From: Clostridia bacterium
GTDB lineage: Bacteria; Bacillota; Clostridia; Christensenellales; QALW01
Direction: 5' to 3'
NCBI GenBank assembly: GCA_900769815.1
Contig: CAAGID010000022.1
Span: 1-27,199 of the forward strand
Length of the DNA: 27,199 nucleotides
Shown here one piece after another: positions 1 to 7,064 of the stretch. A program made the position numbers and the translations under genes. The notes below the pieces were generated by a model. That model made no database searches and had not been told where the DNA came from. It worked only from the letters and a program-made list of their open reading frames with translations. Positions within the stretch are counted from its first letter, which is position 1. Every line of letters starts with the position of its first letter.

Positions 1-116
1 AGAGGGAGTTTACACAGACGTAAATGACCGAATTTTGCAAGTGAATGCAACGAAGGAAATATACCCCTGCAAAATTTTTGCAGGGGTATATGTTTGTAAG
101 GGTTTGTCAGTGCTCT
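1..116. repeat. Dispersed palindromic element, right part (copy D)
   Basis: Bases 1-45 are identical to the last 45 bases of the window (27155-27199). They contain the core GAGGGAGTTTAC, a six-base loop and GTAAATGACCGA, which is shared with the copy at 22252-22375. The right arm continues to about 116, where TGCTCT matches the outer edge of the other copies. A near-perfect inverted repeat (59-91, arms based on ATACCCCTGCAAAA) is inserted in the arm. The end of the arm (TTGTAAGGGTTT, 94-105) is complementary to AAACCCTTGCAA in the left arm at the other end of the window. The copy ends 7 bases beyond the stop codon of the VanZ-like gene and may act as its 3' structure. Confidence 0.8.
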
Positions 117-123
117 GAGTAAG

Positions 124-594
124 TTATCTACTTACCCTTTTAATATATATTTTTCTTATCAACACCACAATCAAAACACCAAGCAACGCACCTGAAGAGT
201 CAATAAGCATGTCCCGTAACTCCATTGACCGCCCGGGCACAAAGAATTGATGGACTTCATCGCTTATTGCATAAAGAACAGATACAAGCCACGCCCAAAG
301 CCACAAAAGCTTAGTTTTAAATGTCAAAAGCATTGCCGAAATCAAAGATATTCCCAAAGCGGTATATATCGAAAAATGCGCACCTTTTCTAACGAAAAAC
401 TGTACGCCCTCAATGATTTCCGTCTGCTTTTCTTCGCTTAAATTTCTAAAATCTTCAAAACACATAAGAACTTTTTTCGTTAAGCCCTCACTTGTTTTTT
501 GTGATTCCTCCGCTTGTTGTGACGAAAAACAGAATACGATTATCATAATCATAAGACTCAACGTCCAAAAGAAGTATTTAAAAAAGGTTCTCAT
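124..594 (-). CDS. VanZ-like family membrane protein
   Basis: A 156-residue membrane protein of the VanZ-like family. The N terminus (about residues 7-25) is a hydrophobic segment followed by FSSQ, typical of these proteins. Further family signatures follow: RKGAHF near residue 69, YAISDEVHQFFVPGR in the middle of the C-terminal half, and a final D-x-x-x-D-S-x-G-A-x-x-G segment leading into the last helix. VanZ itself confers low-level teicoplanin resistance in enterococci, but most chromosomal relatives have no known function and resistance should not be assumed. It overlaps the end of the preceding dehydratase gene by 4 bp, so the two are probably translationally coupled and the protein may relate to cell-surface glycan assembly. 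Family assignment is firm; function is open. Confidence 0.9.
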   Translation of the reverse strand: MRTFFKYFFWTLSLMIMIIVFCFSSQQAEESQKTSEGLTKKVLMCFEDFRNLSEEKQTEIIEGVQFFVRKGAHFSIYTALGISLISAMLLTFKTKLLWLWAWLVSVLYAISDEVHQFFVPGRSMELRDMLIDSSGALLGVLIVVLIRKIYIKRVSR

Positions 595-2453
595 ATATTC
601 GTAAGCTCAGCATTACCCATATAGGTAGGTACAATTTCGCTTATAAGACGTCTTGCATCGGTAGGCTCCTTTTTAAGAGCCTCTTTAAGTGCATCAAGCT
701 GTTTATAGAAAAGGTCATAATCCATTTCAATGGGTTTGCCGATATGTATAAGCTTGTTTTCAGTTTCGTTAAGACCTTCCTCACTCATAAGCATTTCTTC
801 ATAAAGCTTTTCGCCGGGTCTTAAGCCTGTAAACTTAATATCAATGTCCTTATAGGGTTCAAAACCTGAAAGGCGGATAAGATTTTCGGCCATATCAAGA
901 ATTTTAACAGGTCTGCCCATATCAAGAACGAATATTTCTCCGCCCTTAGCGTAAGCACCTGCCTGAATAACCAGGGCAACCGCCTCTGAAATAGTCATAA
1001 AGTATCTGATAATATCGGGGTGTGTAACAAGCACCGGTCCGCCCTCTTCAATTTGCTTTTTAAATAAGGGTACAACACTGCCGTTAGAGCCTAAAACGTT
1101 GCCGAAGCGTACTGCAACGAACTCCGTTTTTGAACTTTTGGCAAAGCTCTGTATAATCATTTCACAGATACGCTTCGTTGCTCCCATAACGTTAGTGGGG
1201 TTAACAGCCTTATCGGTAGAAATAAGCACAAAACGCTTAACACCGTATTTATCGGCAAGCTTAGCCGTCTTAAAAGTGCCGAAAACGTTGTTCTTTATAG
1301 CCTCATTAGGAGATTCTTCCATTAAAGGCACGTGCTTGTGTGCCGCCGCGTGATAGATAATCTGAGGCTTGTAGGTTGCAAAAATTCTTTCCATTCGGTT
1401 TTCGTCACGAACGGATGCAATTAAAGTAACAAGATTTAAGCTTGGATATTTTTTAATAAGCTCCTGCTGAATATCGTAGGCGTTATTTTCATAAATATCA
1501 ACAATAATCAATTGGTGGGGGTTGTGTATTGCAATCTGTCTGCAAAGCTCACTGCCTATCGAGCCTCCGCCGCCCGTTACCATAACAACCTTGTCCTGAA
1601 CATAATCCATTGTCTTGTCAAGATTAACCGAGATAGCCTCTCTTGCAAGAAGGTCCTCAATGCTCACTTCTCTTAACTGATGCACCGAAACCTCACCGTT
1701 AATAAACTGATACATACCCGGCAGAGTTTTAACGGAGCAGCCAACGCTCTTACAGATGTTTACGAAATCAGCAATAACGTTACCGCCTGCTGAGGGAATA
1801 GCAATGTAAACTTCCTCAACGGAATACTTCTTAATAAGCTCGGCAAGTTTTTCCCTGCCGCCTGCAACCTTTACGCCTGAAATATAGGTGCCCTGCTTTT
1901 TTACATCATCATCGACAAAGCATTTTACGGCGTAGTTTATTTTGTTTGAGTGTTCAATTTCCCTTAAAAGGGAAACGCCTGCCTCGCCTGCGCCAACTAT
2001 AATAACGGGCTTACGGTCACCATTTCTTGCATTAATAACGTATGACATTATAGCCTTATATGCTCTTGAAGAATATCTTGGTATAAAAGCAACAGCAACC
2101 AAACAGAAAAAGAATATTATGTAATAACTTATATTGAGTATGTTAACCGAAAGAATAGAGCACAGCAAAAAATGCACAAGCGAAATAACAACTGACCCCA
2201 AAATAAGCTTAAGCCCCTCAAGAGAGCCAATATAAACAGATAAGTAGCTGTACATTTTTAAAACGGAAAACACCGCCAAGGCAACTAAAACAGTTATACC
2301 TAAAACAGAAAGATACGGTATAAAAAAGCCTTCCGTCTTAAAAAATGACGTTCCTCTTTCAGCAATAAGACCTATAAATGAAGCTATTGCCACTGCCAGA
2401 ATGTCAGTAAGATAAAAAAGGAACGTACTAAATCTCTTGTTAAACAATTCCAT
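591..2453 (-). CDS. Membrane-anchored nucleoside-diphosphate-sugar 4,6-dehydratase (CapD/PglF/WbpM type)
   Basis: A 620-residue polysaccharide-biosynthesis protein of the long CapD/PglF/WbpM type. Residues 1 to about 140 hold four predicted membrane helices. A first Rossmann-like domain begins at IIVGAGEAG (about residue 150). The catalytic SDR domain begins with TGGGGSIGSE (about residue 290). The active-site segment reads NVMGATKR (about 420), with Met where ordinary SDRs have Tyr; this Met-x-x-x-Lys pattern is typical of UDP-GlcNAc 4,6-dehydratases. The expected reaction converts UDP-GlcNAc to a 4-keto-6-deoxy sugar for surface glycans on the cytoplasmic face. The length is full. The start has an AGGTG site 8 bases upstream and a good promoter at 2485-2513. 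It forms a two-gene operon with the VanZ-like gene; no glycosyltransferases are in view. The exact sugar product cannot be told. Confidence 0.92.
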   Translation of the reverse strand: MELFNKRFSTFLFYLTDILAVAIASFIGLIAERGTSFFKTEGFFIPYLSVLGITVLVALAVFSVLKMYSYLSVYIGSLEGLKLILGSVVISLVHFLLCSILSVNILNISYYIIFFFCLVAVAFIPRYSSRAYKAIMSYVINARNGDRKPVIIVGAGEAGVSLLREIEHSNKINYAVKCFVDDDVKKQGTYISGVKVAGGREKLAELIKKYSVEEVYIAIPSAGGNVIADFVNICKSVGCSVKTLPGMYQFINGEVSVHQLREVSIEDLLAREAISVNLDKTMDYVQDKVVMVTGGGGSIGSELCRQIAIHNPHQLIIVDIYENNAYDIQQELIKKYPSLNLVTLIASVRDENRMERIFATYKPQIIYHAAAHKHVPLMEESPNEAIKNNVFGTFKTAKLADKYGVKRFVLISTDKAVNPTNVMGATKRICEMIIQSFAKSSKTEFVAVRFGNVLGSNGSVVPLFKKQIEEGGPVLVTHPDIIRYFMTISEAVALVIQAGAYAKGGEIFVLDMGRPVKILDMAENLIRLSGFEPYKDIDIKFTGLRPGEKLYEEMLMSEEGLNETENKLIHIGKPIEMDYDLFYKQLDALKEALKKEPTDARRLISEIVPTYMGNAELTNI

Positions 2454-2484
2454 AAAATAACACCTTTTTTAATTTATCCATATA

Positions 2485-2513
2485 ATTTTACATTATTTAT
2501 TGGTATTTGTCAA
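2485..2513 (-). promoter_or_regulatory. Sigma-A type promoter of the dehydratase-VanZ operon
   Basis: On the minus strand TTGACA (2508-2513) is followed by a 17-base spacer and TAAAAT (2485-2490), about 30 bases upstream of the dehydratase start codon. Confidence 0.75.
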
Positions 2514-2538
2514 GATGGAAAAACCTCAAACAATGTCG

Positions 2539-2567
2539 AAAAACGGACGGAAGTTTTTTCCGCCCGT
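2539..2567 (-). terminator. Intrinsic terminator of the aldolase gene
   Basis: On the minus strand ACGGGCGGAA pairs with TTCCGTCCGT (one G-U pair) around a five-base loop, followed by TTTTTC. It lies about 30 bases after the aldolase stop codon, beyond a T/A-rich tract. Confidence 0.85.
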
Positions 2568-2595
2568 TATTCTATTATTATTCTATTCTTCTCTA

Positions 2596-3360
2596 TTATT
2601 CATTTATATCTTTTATAGTTGACTTTATTACGTCGCAGAAAAGACCTACGTCAACGGAATGTGCAATGTATTTAACACCTTTTGCCTTCCATTTTCTTGC
2701 GTTTTTAATGGTATCGGTAAATACGCCGACGGCTACGCCCCGCTCCTTACACTGCTTAACTATATCAAGCATTGCTTCCTCAACCTTGGGATGGTCAATT
2801 TCGCCCGGCACGCCAAGAGACTGGGAAAGGTCATAGGGACCGATAAACAAAACGTCAGCCAATTCAGCATCTAAAATTTCCTGTAGGTTATCAATACCGT
2901 TTTTACCCTCTACCTGTAAAGCGGTAATAGTTTTGTTTGCTTCCTCAAAATACTGAAAGCGGTCTTTACAGCTGTAATCTGCAGCACGGACAAATCTGCA
3001 AACGCCTCTCATACCAAGAGGTGCAAACTTAGTTATCTCTTTAACCTTTAAAGCATCTTCCTTGCAAGTAATCTGCGGTACCTGAATACCGCCTGCACCT
3101 ATGTCCAATACTTCGTTCATAACAGAAAAATTATCTTCCTTAACACGAACTATAGGCAATACTCCCGAAATCTTTGCTGCACGTACAAGATTCTGTACGC
3201 TCTGCACGCTGTTTGGTCCGTGCTCCAAATCTAATATTACAAAATCCATTCCGGCAAAACCCATACATTCGATAAATGCAGGATCGCAGGTTTTAGAAAA
3301 CACACCGATTACAGAATCATTTTTAAGCTTTTCCTTAAATTTATTAACCATTTCTTTCAT
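2596..3360 (-). CDS. HpcH/HpaI-type class II aldolase
   Basis: A 254-residue protein of the HpcH/HpaI aldolase/citrate lyase family (2-dehydro-3-deoxyglucarate or 2,4-dihydroxyhept-2-enedioate aldolase type). These cytosolic, divalent-metal-dependent enzymes reversibly split 2-keto-3-deoxy acids into pyruvate and an aldehyde. Visible family marks are DLEHGP (residues 44-49), which holds the conserved His, then the LDIGAGGIQVPQ segment (about 86-97), QVEGKNGIDN (about 149-158) with the metal-binding Glu, and FIGPYDLSQSLG. The length is normal. GGAGAG stands about 11 bases before the ATG. It is a single-gene unit with its own terminator. No sugar-acid catabolic genes are nearby, so the substrate cannot be deduced. 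Confidence 0.88.
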   Translation of the reverse strand: MKEMVNKFKEKLKNDSVIGVFSKTCDPAFIECMGFAGMDFVILDLEHGPNSVQSVQNLVRAAKISGVLPIVRVKEDNFSVMNEVLDIGAGGIQVPQITCKEDALKVKEITKFAPLGMRGVCRFVRAADYSCKDRFQYFEEANKTITALQVEGKNGIDNLQEILDAELADVLFIGPYDLSQSLGVPGEIDHPKVEEAMLDIVKQCKERGVAVGVFTDTIKNARKWKAKGVKYIAHSVDVGLFCDVIKSTIKDINE

Positions 3361-3493
3361 AATTAAGCACTCTCCAATATGTTTTTATATATTCTAACAT
3401 ATTAAAAAAACAATGTATATTGAAAAAATGACAAAATATATTGCCAATACGGTAGATTTTTTTTCATTATATAGTAATAAAAATTCCAATGAC

Positions 3494-3519
3494 AAAAAAG
3501 AGGGACAAAACTGCCCCTC
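3494..3519 (-). terminator. Terminator at the 3' end of cotJC
   Basis: On the minus strand GAGGGGCA pairs with TGTCCCTC around GTTT, followed by TTTTTTG. It lies about 40 bases after the cotJC stop codon and presumably ends the cotJABC transcript once the gene is whole. Confidence 0.82.
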
Positions 3520-3557
3520 CTGTCTCTAAACACTATTTAAGAATTTTTTGTGCACTT

Positions 3558-3946
3558 TTATCCTTTAGCATATCCCTTCATACAATCGGTCTGAAGGCTC
3601 ATTAAGGCTTCACCAAATCTCTGGAAGTGTACGATTTCTCTCTCTCTTAAAAGTGCAAGAGGCTCAATAACGCTTCTGTCATCGGTTAAATTCATAAGAC
3701 GCTCGTAGGCGGCACGTGCTTTTTGTTCTGCCGCCATATCGTTGGAAAGGTTGGCAATGGGATCATCAAGAACCTGAATATAGCCGGCATTCCAGGGCTC
3801 CCCTGATGGACTTGCCTGGAACACGCCTTTACCGCGAGTTGCATAATAGTCGCCTAATCCTGCTTCACGCATTTCTTCCGCCGTTGCATCCTTAGTAAGC
3901 TGATAAATCATTGTACCCAGCATCTCCCAATGTGCAAGTTCTTCGG
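3558..3946 (-). pseudogene. cotJC: cotJC 3' part: C-terminal two thirds of CotJC manganese catalase, separated by mobile element
   Basis: This open frame encodes the C-terminal two thirds of CotJC, a spore-coat-associated protein of the manganese catalase family. It starts without an initiation codon at TEELAHWEM, which continues exactly where the 5' part (9139-9336) breaks off. It carries the E-x-x-H of EELAH, a central AAEQKARAAYERL helix and REREIVHFQRF near the C terminus. In manganese catalases such Glu/His residues bind the dimanganese centre, so the ligands are divided between the two fragments and neither half should be active alone. Joining 9336-9150 to 3946-3558 gives 576 nt, or 191 residues plus stop, the usual CotJC size. 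The first internal ATG (3923) would give a 121-residue product lacking the first ligand helix. It is either a disabled gene or one restored by excision. Confidence 0.9.
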
Positions 3947-3952
3947 TACCTA
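3940..3952 (-). other. Attachment site at the 3' side of the split cotJC
   Basis: On the minus strand the element end reads TCTTATT, then TAGGTA (3947-3952), then CCGAAGA of cotJC. TAGGTA is shared with the other junction (9150-9155). The following GAAGA also recurs there but with TT instead of CC before it. CotJC normally has DIGTEE, coded here by GGT-ACC-GAA-GAA. The CC is therefore host sequence, and crossover probably occurred within TAGGTA. Confidence 0.75.
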
Positions 3953-3975
3953 AATAAGATTATTTTTGTTCATAT

Positions 3976-4008
3976 AAAAAGGTATGAGGGTGTGTGTTTC
4001 CTCATACC
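3976..4008 (-). terminator. Terminator at the left edge of the element
   Basis: GGTATGAGG (3981-3989) and CCTCATACC (4000-4008) form a perfect 9-bp stem. On the minus strand it is followed by TTTTTAT, so it would stop transcription leaving the element toward the cotJC 3' part. Confidence 0.78.
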
Positions 4009-4167
4009 TTGTATTGTATATGTTTTGTTTTTTATTTGCTCTGCTCGTTCCTCTCGCTCTCTCTTACCCCTCTGCACCTCTATGGTCTGCCACTTTCTTT
4101 TCTTCAAGGTTCTTTACTTCTATGCTCTGCTCTTTTCTCTCTGCCTGTTTGCAGTCAAAGAATGTTA

Positions 4168-4803
4168 TTAGGTATAATCTTCACCCAAATCTAACATAAT
4201 TTCATCCTTATATGCCGTGTAGGTTCGTTCCCATTTCTCTGTATTACCTCTGTCAACCAATTCTTCAATAATTACTGCATCGCCCCCAACCTCTTCAAAT
4301 ACCTTTTGTAATTGTTCGGTGGTGGGTGTATTCTTTTGCTTTTCAAGTGGGCAAACGATAGTGTATTTATCATTATCGGGATATAGTACGTGAACTTTTT
4401 CAACTACAGATGACTTTACAGGAATAATTTCAAGTGCTTTTGGGTTGTCCTTTATTTCCTCTTTTTCTTCGCTTTCTTCGATTTCCTGTTCCGCTTTGTT
4501 TTTGAGTTTGTGTTTGTTTATCCATTCTTTTGTCGCGGCAGCGGTTTTGTCCATAAGGGTAACAAAAAGGGTTCGTGTTGCTCTGTCCTTGTCAATAATT
4601 TCTTCAAGGTCTTTTGGTAATGGTTGTGTTCCGCCTGTGCGGTCATAGAACATTAACCCCAAAAGAATTGCACCTGCTTCTTCAAGGGTGTATTCTTCAT
4701 ACAAGGTGTCAAACCATTCGTAATAGCAGAGGTTTCCTAATTTCTCTGCTTTCTTCTGTTTCTGTACTTGCGACAGATTTTCATAATAATTGTTGATTTT
4801 CAT
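4168..4803 (-). CDS. Unknown protein, possibly DUF6291-like, on the mobile element
   Basis: A 211-residue protein I cannot name with certainty. The N-terminal half (about residues 25-95) has a pattern like small phage/plasmid proteins of the DUF6291 kind: YYEWFDTL, then EEAGAILLGLMFYDRTGG, a proline break, and a helix ending in TKEWINKHKLKN. The middle (about 105-125) is a run of Glu and Lys. The C-terminal 80 residues look like a separate mixed alpha/beta domain. There is no signal peptide or membrane segment. AAGGAG stands 8 bases before the ATG. It is the last gene at this end of the element, followed by a 215-bp stretch rich in pyrimidines on the plus strand. A replication or host-interaction role would be a guess. 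Confidence 0.7.
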   Translation of the reverse strand: MKINNYYENLSQVQKQKKAEKLGNLCYYEWFDTLYEEYTLEEAGAILLGLMFYDRTGGTQPLPKDLEEIIDKDRATRTLFVTLMDKTAAATKEWINKHKLKNKAEQEIEESEEKEEIKDNPKALEIIPVKSSVVEKVHVLYPDNDKYTIVCPLEKQKNTPTTEQLQKVFEEVGGDAVIIEELVDRGNTEKWERTYTAYKDEIMLDLGEDYT

Positions 4804-4908
4804 TTTGAAAACTCCTTATAAAATATTTCTCTTGCGAGATATAAGAAATATGACAGATAATGAGCATACACAATTTTTTCTGCATAACTTTTTATGACCT
4901 CTGTTTAA

Positions 4909-4937
4909 TTGACTTCATAATGAATTTATGTTATAAT
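4909..4937 (+). promoter_or_regulatory. Promoter of the SHOCT gene
   Basis: TTGACT (4909-4914), a 17-base spacer and TATAAT (4932-4937) stand 28 bases before the start codon at 4966, with GAGG in between. Confidence 0.8.
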
Positions 4938-4965
4938 ATATAAAAAATATGAGTGAGGTAAAATT

Positions 4966-5421
4966 ATGGAATATTATATTGAGTGTGGTTATGACATATT
5001 AGAAGTCTATTCTGATAGACTTATTATAAAACGAAAAAAGAAAATGCTGAATTCTTTGACGGGTATGCGAGGAGATACAACTATTCATTTTACAAATATT
5101 ACTTCTATTAAAAATACACCTGCAAGAGGTATGCGAAGCGGAAACATTATTTTTGCAACACCAGACCATAAGTTTTCTTCTAATCCAAATTATGATGATA
5201 ATGGTGTTACTTACACATATAATTACAATGAAACCGCAGAACAAATTGCTAATTATGTGAATAAAAGAATTCAACAACTAAACTCACAAAATCGTAATAA
5301 TGGTAATTCCAATTCGGGAAGTTCTGCAGACGAAATAATGAAATACAAAAAACTCCTTGATATGGGAGTGATAACAAAATCAGAGTTTGAACAAAAGAAA
5401 AAACAATTATTGGGTTTATGA
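4966..5421 (+). CDS. PH-like/SHOCT domain protein
   Basis: A 151-residue protein of two parts. Residues 1 to about 105 form a beta-rich domain resembling bacterial PH-like domains that read a short peptide or membrane signal, with alternating strands around LEVYSDRLIIKRKK and TTIHFTNITSIKN. An Asn/Ser-rich linker follows (about 106-120). The last 30 residues, from ADEIMKYKKLLDMGVITKSE to the end, are a clear SHOCT motif, a short helical module often found at protein C termini. It has no signal peptide. Its own promoter and the 10-bp gap to the next gene suggest a two-gene cargo operon transcribed divergently from the gene at 4168-4803. Such proteins are common on mobile elements, but their role is not established. 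Confidence 0.82.
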   Translation: MEYYIECGYDILEVYSDRLIIKRKKKMLNSLTGMRGDTTIHFTNITSIKNTPARGMRSGNIIFATPDHKFSSNPNYDDNGVTYTYNYNETAEQIANYVNKRIQQLNSQNRNNGNSNSGSSADEIMKYKKLLDMGVITKSEFEQKKKQLLGL

Positions 5422-5431
5422 GGTGTGTTAA

Positions 5432-5773
5432 ATGAGTAATTTTAAAGGTGCAGAGAGACTTGAAATGCTTGGATATGATATCATCCATTTAATTTCCCAT
5501 GGGTACAAAGAGAATTTTGATACTATAATCGAAAAGTTGGAACAAGGTTCTTTGTTGGAATATCTTTTGGATAAATACAGTGAGGAACTATGCTTTATTT
5601 CATTTGACACAAATTCTCCTTATGACCCTAATGAGTGGGAAAAAGTTTTAGATGAATATTCCTATATAGAATTTCACCATAATGCTGAAAGAAAAATGGG
5701 TATTGAAAATAAAGAAGATGGATTACTCGTTTTGTTGAATATAATTTTAGAAATAGTATCAAATCGAAAGTAA
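5432..5773 (+). CDS. Unknown 113-residue acidic protein
   Basis: I do not recognise this protein. It is acidic and apparently all-soluble, with an N-terminal helix (ERLEMLGYDIIHLISHGY), a second helix around IIEKLEQGSLLEYLLDKY, a short strand (ELCFISFD) and a C-terminal hydrophobic helix. AGGTG lies 6 bases before the ATG. It starts 10 bp after the SHOCT gene stop and ends just before a strong terminator, so it is almost certainly the second gene of that operon. Size and acidity would fit an immunity- or antitoxin-like partner, but no toxin is recognisable next to it and this is speculation. Confidence 0.75.
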   Translation: MSNFKGAERLEMLGYDIIHLISHGYKENFDTIIEKLEQGSLLEYLLDKYSEELCFISFDTNSPYDPNEWEKVLDEYSYIEFHHNAERKMGIENKEDGLLVLLNIILEIVSNRK

Positions 5774-5778
5774 TCAAA

Positions 5779-5812
5779 AATGCTCACACTTTAATCGGTG
5801 TGAGCATTTTTT
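5779..5812 (+). terminator. Strong terminator of the SHOCT operon
   Basis: AATGCTCACAC (5779-5789) pairs perfectly with GTGTGAGCATT (5798-5808), and the stem is followed by a T run. The 3' end of the small convergent ORF at 5791-5901 lies inside it. Confidence 0.92.
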
Positions 5813-5901
5813 GTTTCTTCTTGCAAGGTTTCATATAATGCCTGTATGTCAAGTTCAACAGCATTTCGTTTTTGCTCTAAATCGTATAAGGTTTCGTTCA
5901 T
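5791..5901 (-). CDS. Small ORF, 36 residues
   Basis: A 36-residue frame starting MNETLYDLEQKRNAVELDI and ending in NAHTD. It is one continuous amphipathic, Glu-rich helix by eye. AAAGGAG stands about 10 bases before the ATG. Its final codons lie inside the terminator hairpin of the convergent SHOCT operon. It borders the putative oriT region and is divergent from the relaxase gene. I do not recognise it, and its reality rests on the RBS, the codon-like composition and the position. Confidence 0.55.
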   Translation of the reverse strand: MNETLYDLEQKRNAVELDIQALYETLQEETKNAHTD

Positions 5902-5972
5902 TTTGGTGTCGCTCCTTTCGTTTTCTTTGCAATAAATATGAATGATATTTTTTGCAAATGCTGTCGGCAGAC

Positions 5973-6002
5973 CTTACTGACTTGCATGCAAGTCGTAGTA
6001 AG
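5973..6002. other. Candidate origin of transfer (palindrome upstream of mob)
   Basis: A perfect 16-bp palindrome GACTTGCATGCAAGTC (5979-5994) is flanked by the outer arms CTTACT and AGTAAG. It lies in the 282-bp non-coding stretch (5902-6183) upstream of the relaxase gene, where MobV-type elements usually keep their oriT. A second hairpin, GGCAGCAC/GTGTTGCC, is at 6111-6140. The nick site cannot be assigned by eye. Confidence 0.45.
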
Positions 6003-6143
6003 TCATATTTCTGCGAAATAAAATCATATACCGCATACTGATTTTGTAGAGCAGAGATACGACCGCACGGAAAAGCACCAAATCCCTGTGTGCTTTGCAG
6101 TAAGGTTAACGGCAGCACCTTTCCTTTCGTGTGTGTTGCCGTT

Positions 6144-6172
6144 CCTTTGCTCTCGCATATCAAGAGCAAAGG
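6144..6172 (+). promoter_or_regulatory. Hairpin covering the ribosome binding site of mob
   Basis: CCTTTGCTCT (6144-6153) pairs perfectly with AGAGCAAAGG (6163-6172) around a 9-base loop. The right arm includes most of the AAAGGGG Shine-Dalgarno sequence for the start at 6184. The structure could keep relaxase translation low or be part of the oriT. Confidence 0.5.
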
Positions 6173-6183
6173 GGACATTTTGA

Positions 6184-6873
6184 ATGAGCAATTATGCAAT
6201 AATGCGATTTGCAAAATACAAACGGGGGTCTGTGGCGAACATAGAGCGACACCAGAACCACCGTGAGCGGTTGAAATACCGCAAGCACCCTGAACGAGAA
6301 AAGGAAAACCATACTTGGCAAAGGGGTGAGCAGACAATGACACGAACAATAAAAAAGGCAATTAAAGAACAGGAACAAACGACAGGGCGAAAGGTTCGTA
6401 AGGATGCGAATGTGCTTTGCGAGTTGGTTTTGACTTTCTCGCCTGAAATGGAAGATAAAATCAACTTGGCAGAATGGGTAAAGGCGAACTTTGCTTGGGT
6501 TCGTGATACCTTTGGAAAAGGTAAAATGATACGGGCAGACCTGAATAGAGATGAGAGCACAACTCATTTGCATTGCTTTGTGATAATGACTGATAAAAAT
6601 GGGCGGTTCAATTCCTCGCGATTCTTCAATAAGAAAAGTCAGGTTATTGCCTTACAAGATAGTTATGCAGAGGCAATGTCGCCCTTTGGTCTTGTTCGTG
6701 GGGAAAGCAAAGAGCAGACAGGGGCAAGACACCAAACTTTACAGGAATGGCGACAGGTAGAGTGTGAGAGGTTGGAAAAGGAACTGCAAGAAATGACAGA
6801 GGGCATTTTCGCAGAGGAAAAAGAAACCACCACACAAACCCTTGAAAATGATATTTTTGATGATTTGAGGTGA
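6184..6873 (+). CDS. mob: MobV-type relaxase (Mob/Pre, plasmid recombination protein), short form
   Basis: A 229-residue protein matching the N-terminal catalytic domain of the MobV (Pre/Mob) relaxase family, which nicks oriT and pilots DNA during mobilization. It begins MSNYAIMRFAKYKRGSV, followed by NIERHQNHRER, a standard family start. The metal-binding histidine motif appears as DESTTHLHCFVIMTDKNGR (about residues 120-138). The end is a Gln/Glu-rich helix. Many MobV proteins are 350-500 residues, so the long C-terminal region is missing. The reading frame nevertheless closes cleanly and is followed 5 bp later by a small ORF, so this looks like a natural short form rather than a truncation. 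The RBS (AAAGGGG) lies within a hairpin. Confidence 0.85.
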   Translation: MSNYAIMRFAKYKRGSVANIERHQNHRERLKYRKHPEREKENHTWQRGEQTMTRTIKKAIKEQEQTTGRKVRKDANVLCELVLTFSPEMEDKINLAEWVKANFAWVRDTFGKGKMIRADLNRDESTTHLHCFVIMTDKNGRFNSSRFFNKKSQVIALQDSYAEAMSPFGLVRGESKEQTGARHQTLQEWRQVECERLEKELQEMTEGIFAEEKETTTQTLENDIFDDLR

Positions 6874-6877
6874 TTTT

Positions 6878-7045
6878 ATGTATGTGGATTCTAACTATGA
6901 AAACGAGTGCAAAAGGTGTAATGTTGAGAAATGGAAAAAGGCACTCCGTATTGCAGAGATACGAAAAGAAATGAACTTTACTTATGAACAGGCAGAACAG
7001 ATATATAACGATGAGAAAGTAAAAAAAGATATGCAGAGCAAGTAA
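6878..7045 (+). CDS. Small ORF downstream of mob, 55 residues
   Basis: A 55-residue frame beginning MYVDSNYENECKRC and ending in KKDMQSK. It starts 5 bp after the mob stop codon. GAGG, which overlaps the end of mob, lies about 8 bases before the ATG. The sequence is mostly helical, contains a C-x-x-C pair (Cys11 and Cys14) and is highly charged. The stop codon lies in the loop of the following terminator. It is probably co-transcribed with mob. I know of no named family for it. Confidence 0.65.
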   Translation: MYVDSNYENECKRCNVEKWKKALRIAEIRKEMNFTYEQAEQIYNDEKVKKDMQSK

Positions 7046-7063
7046 TGTTCTGCATATCTTTTT
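7027..7063. terminator. Bidirectional terminator between mob operon and recombinase
   Basis: AGATATGCAGA (7027-7037) pairs perfectly with TCTGCATATCT (7049-7059). A T run follows on the plus strand and an A run precedes it, giving T's on the minus strand, so it can serve both convergent units. Confidence 0.9.
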
Positions 7064-7064
7064 G

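Noticed and set aside
124..594. Glycopeptide (teicoplanin) resistance gene
   Set aside because: VanZ-like proteins are widespread and mostly unrelated to resistance; no other van genes are present.
3911..4199. Plus-strand frames of 60-86 residues rich in Leu, Ser, Cys and Phe
   Set aside because: They are by-products of the pyrimidine-rich tract and have no RBS or protein-like composition.
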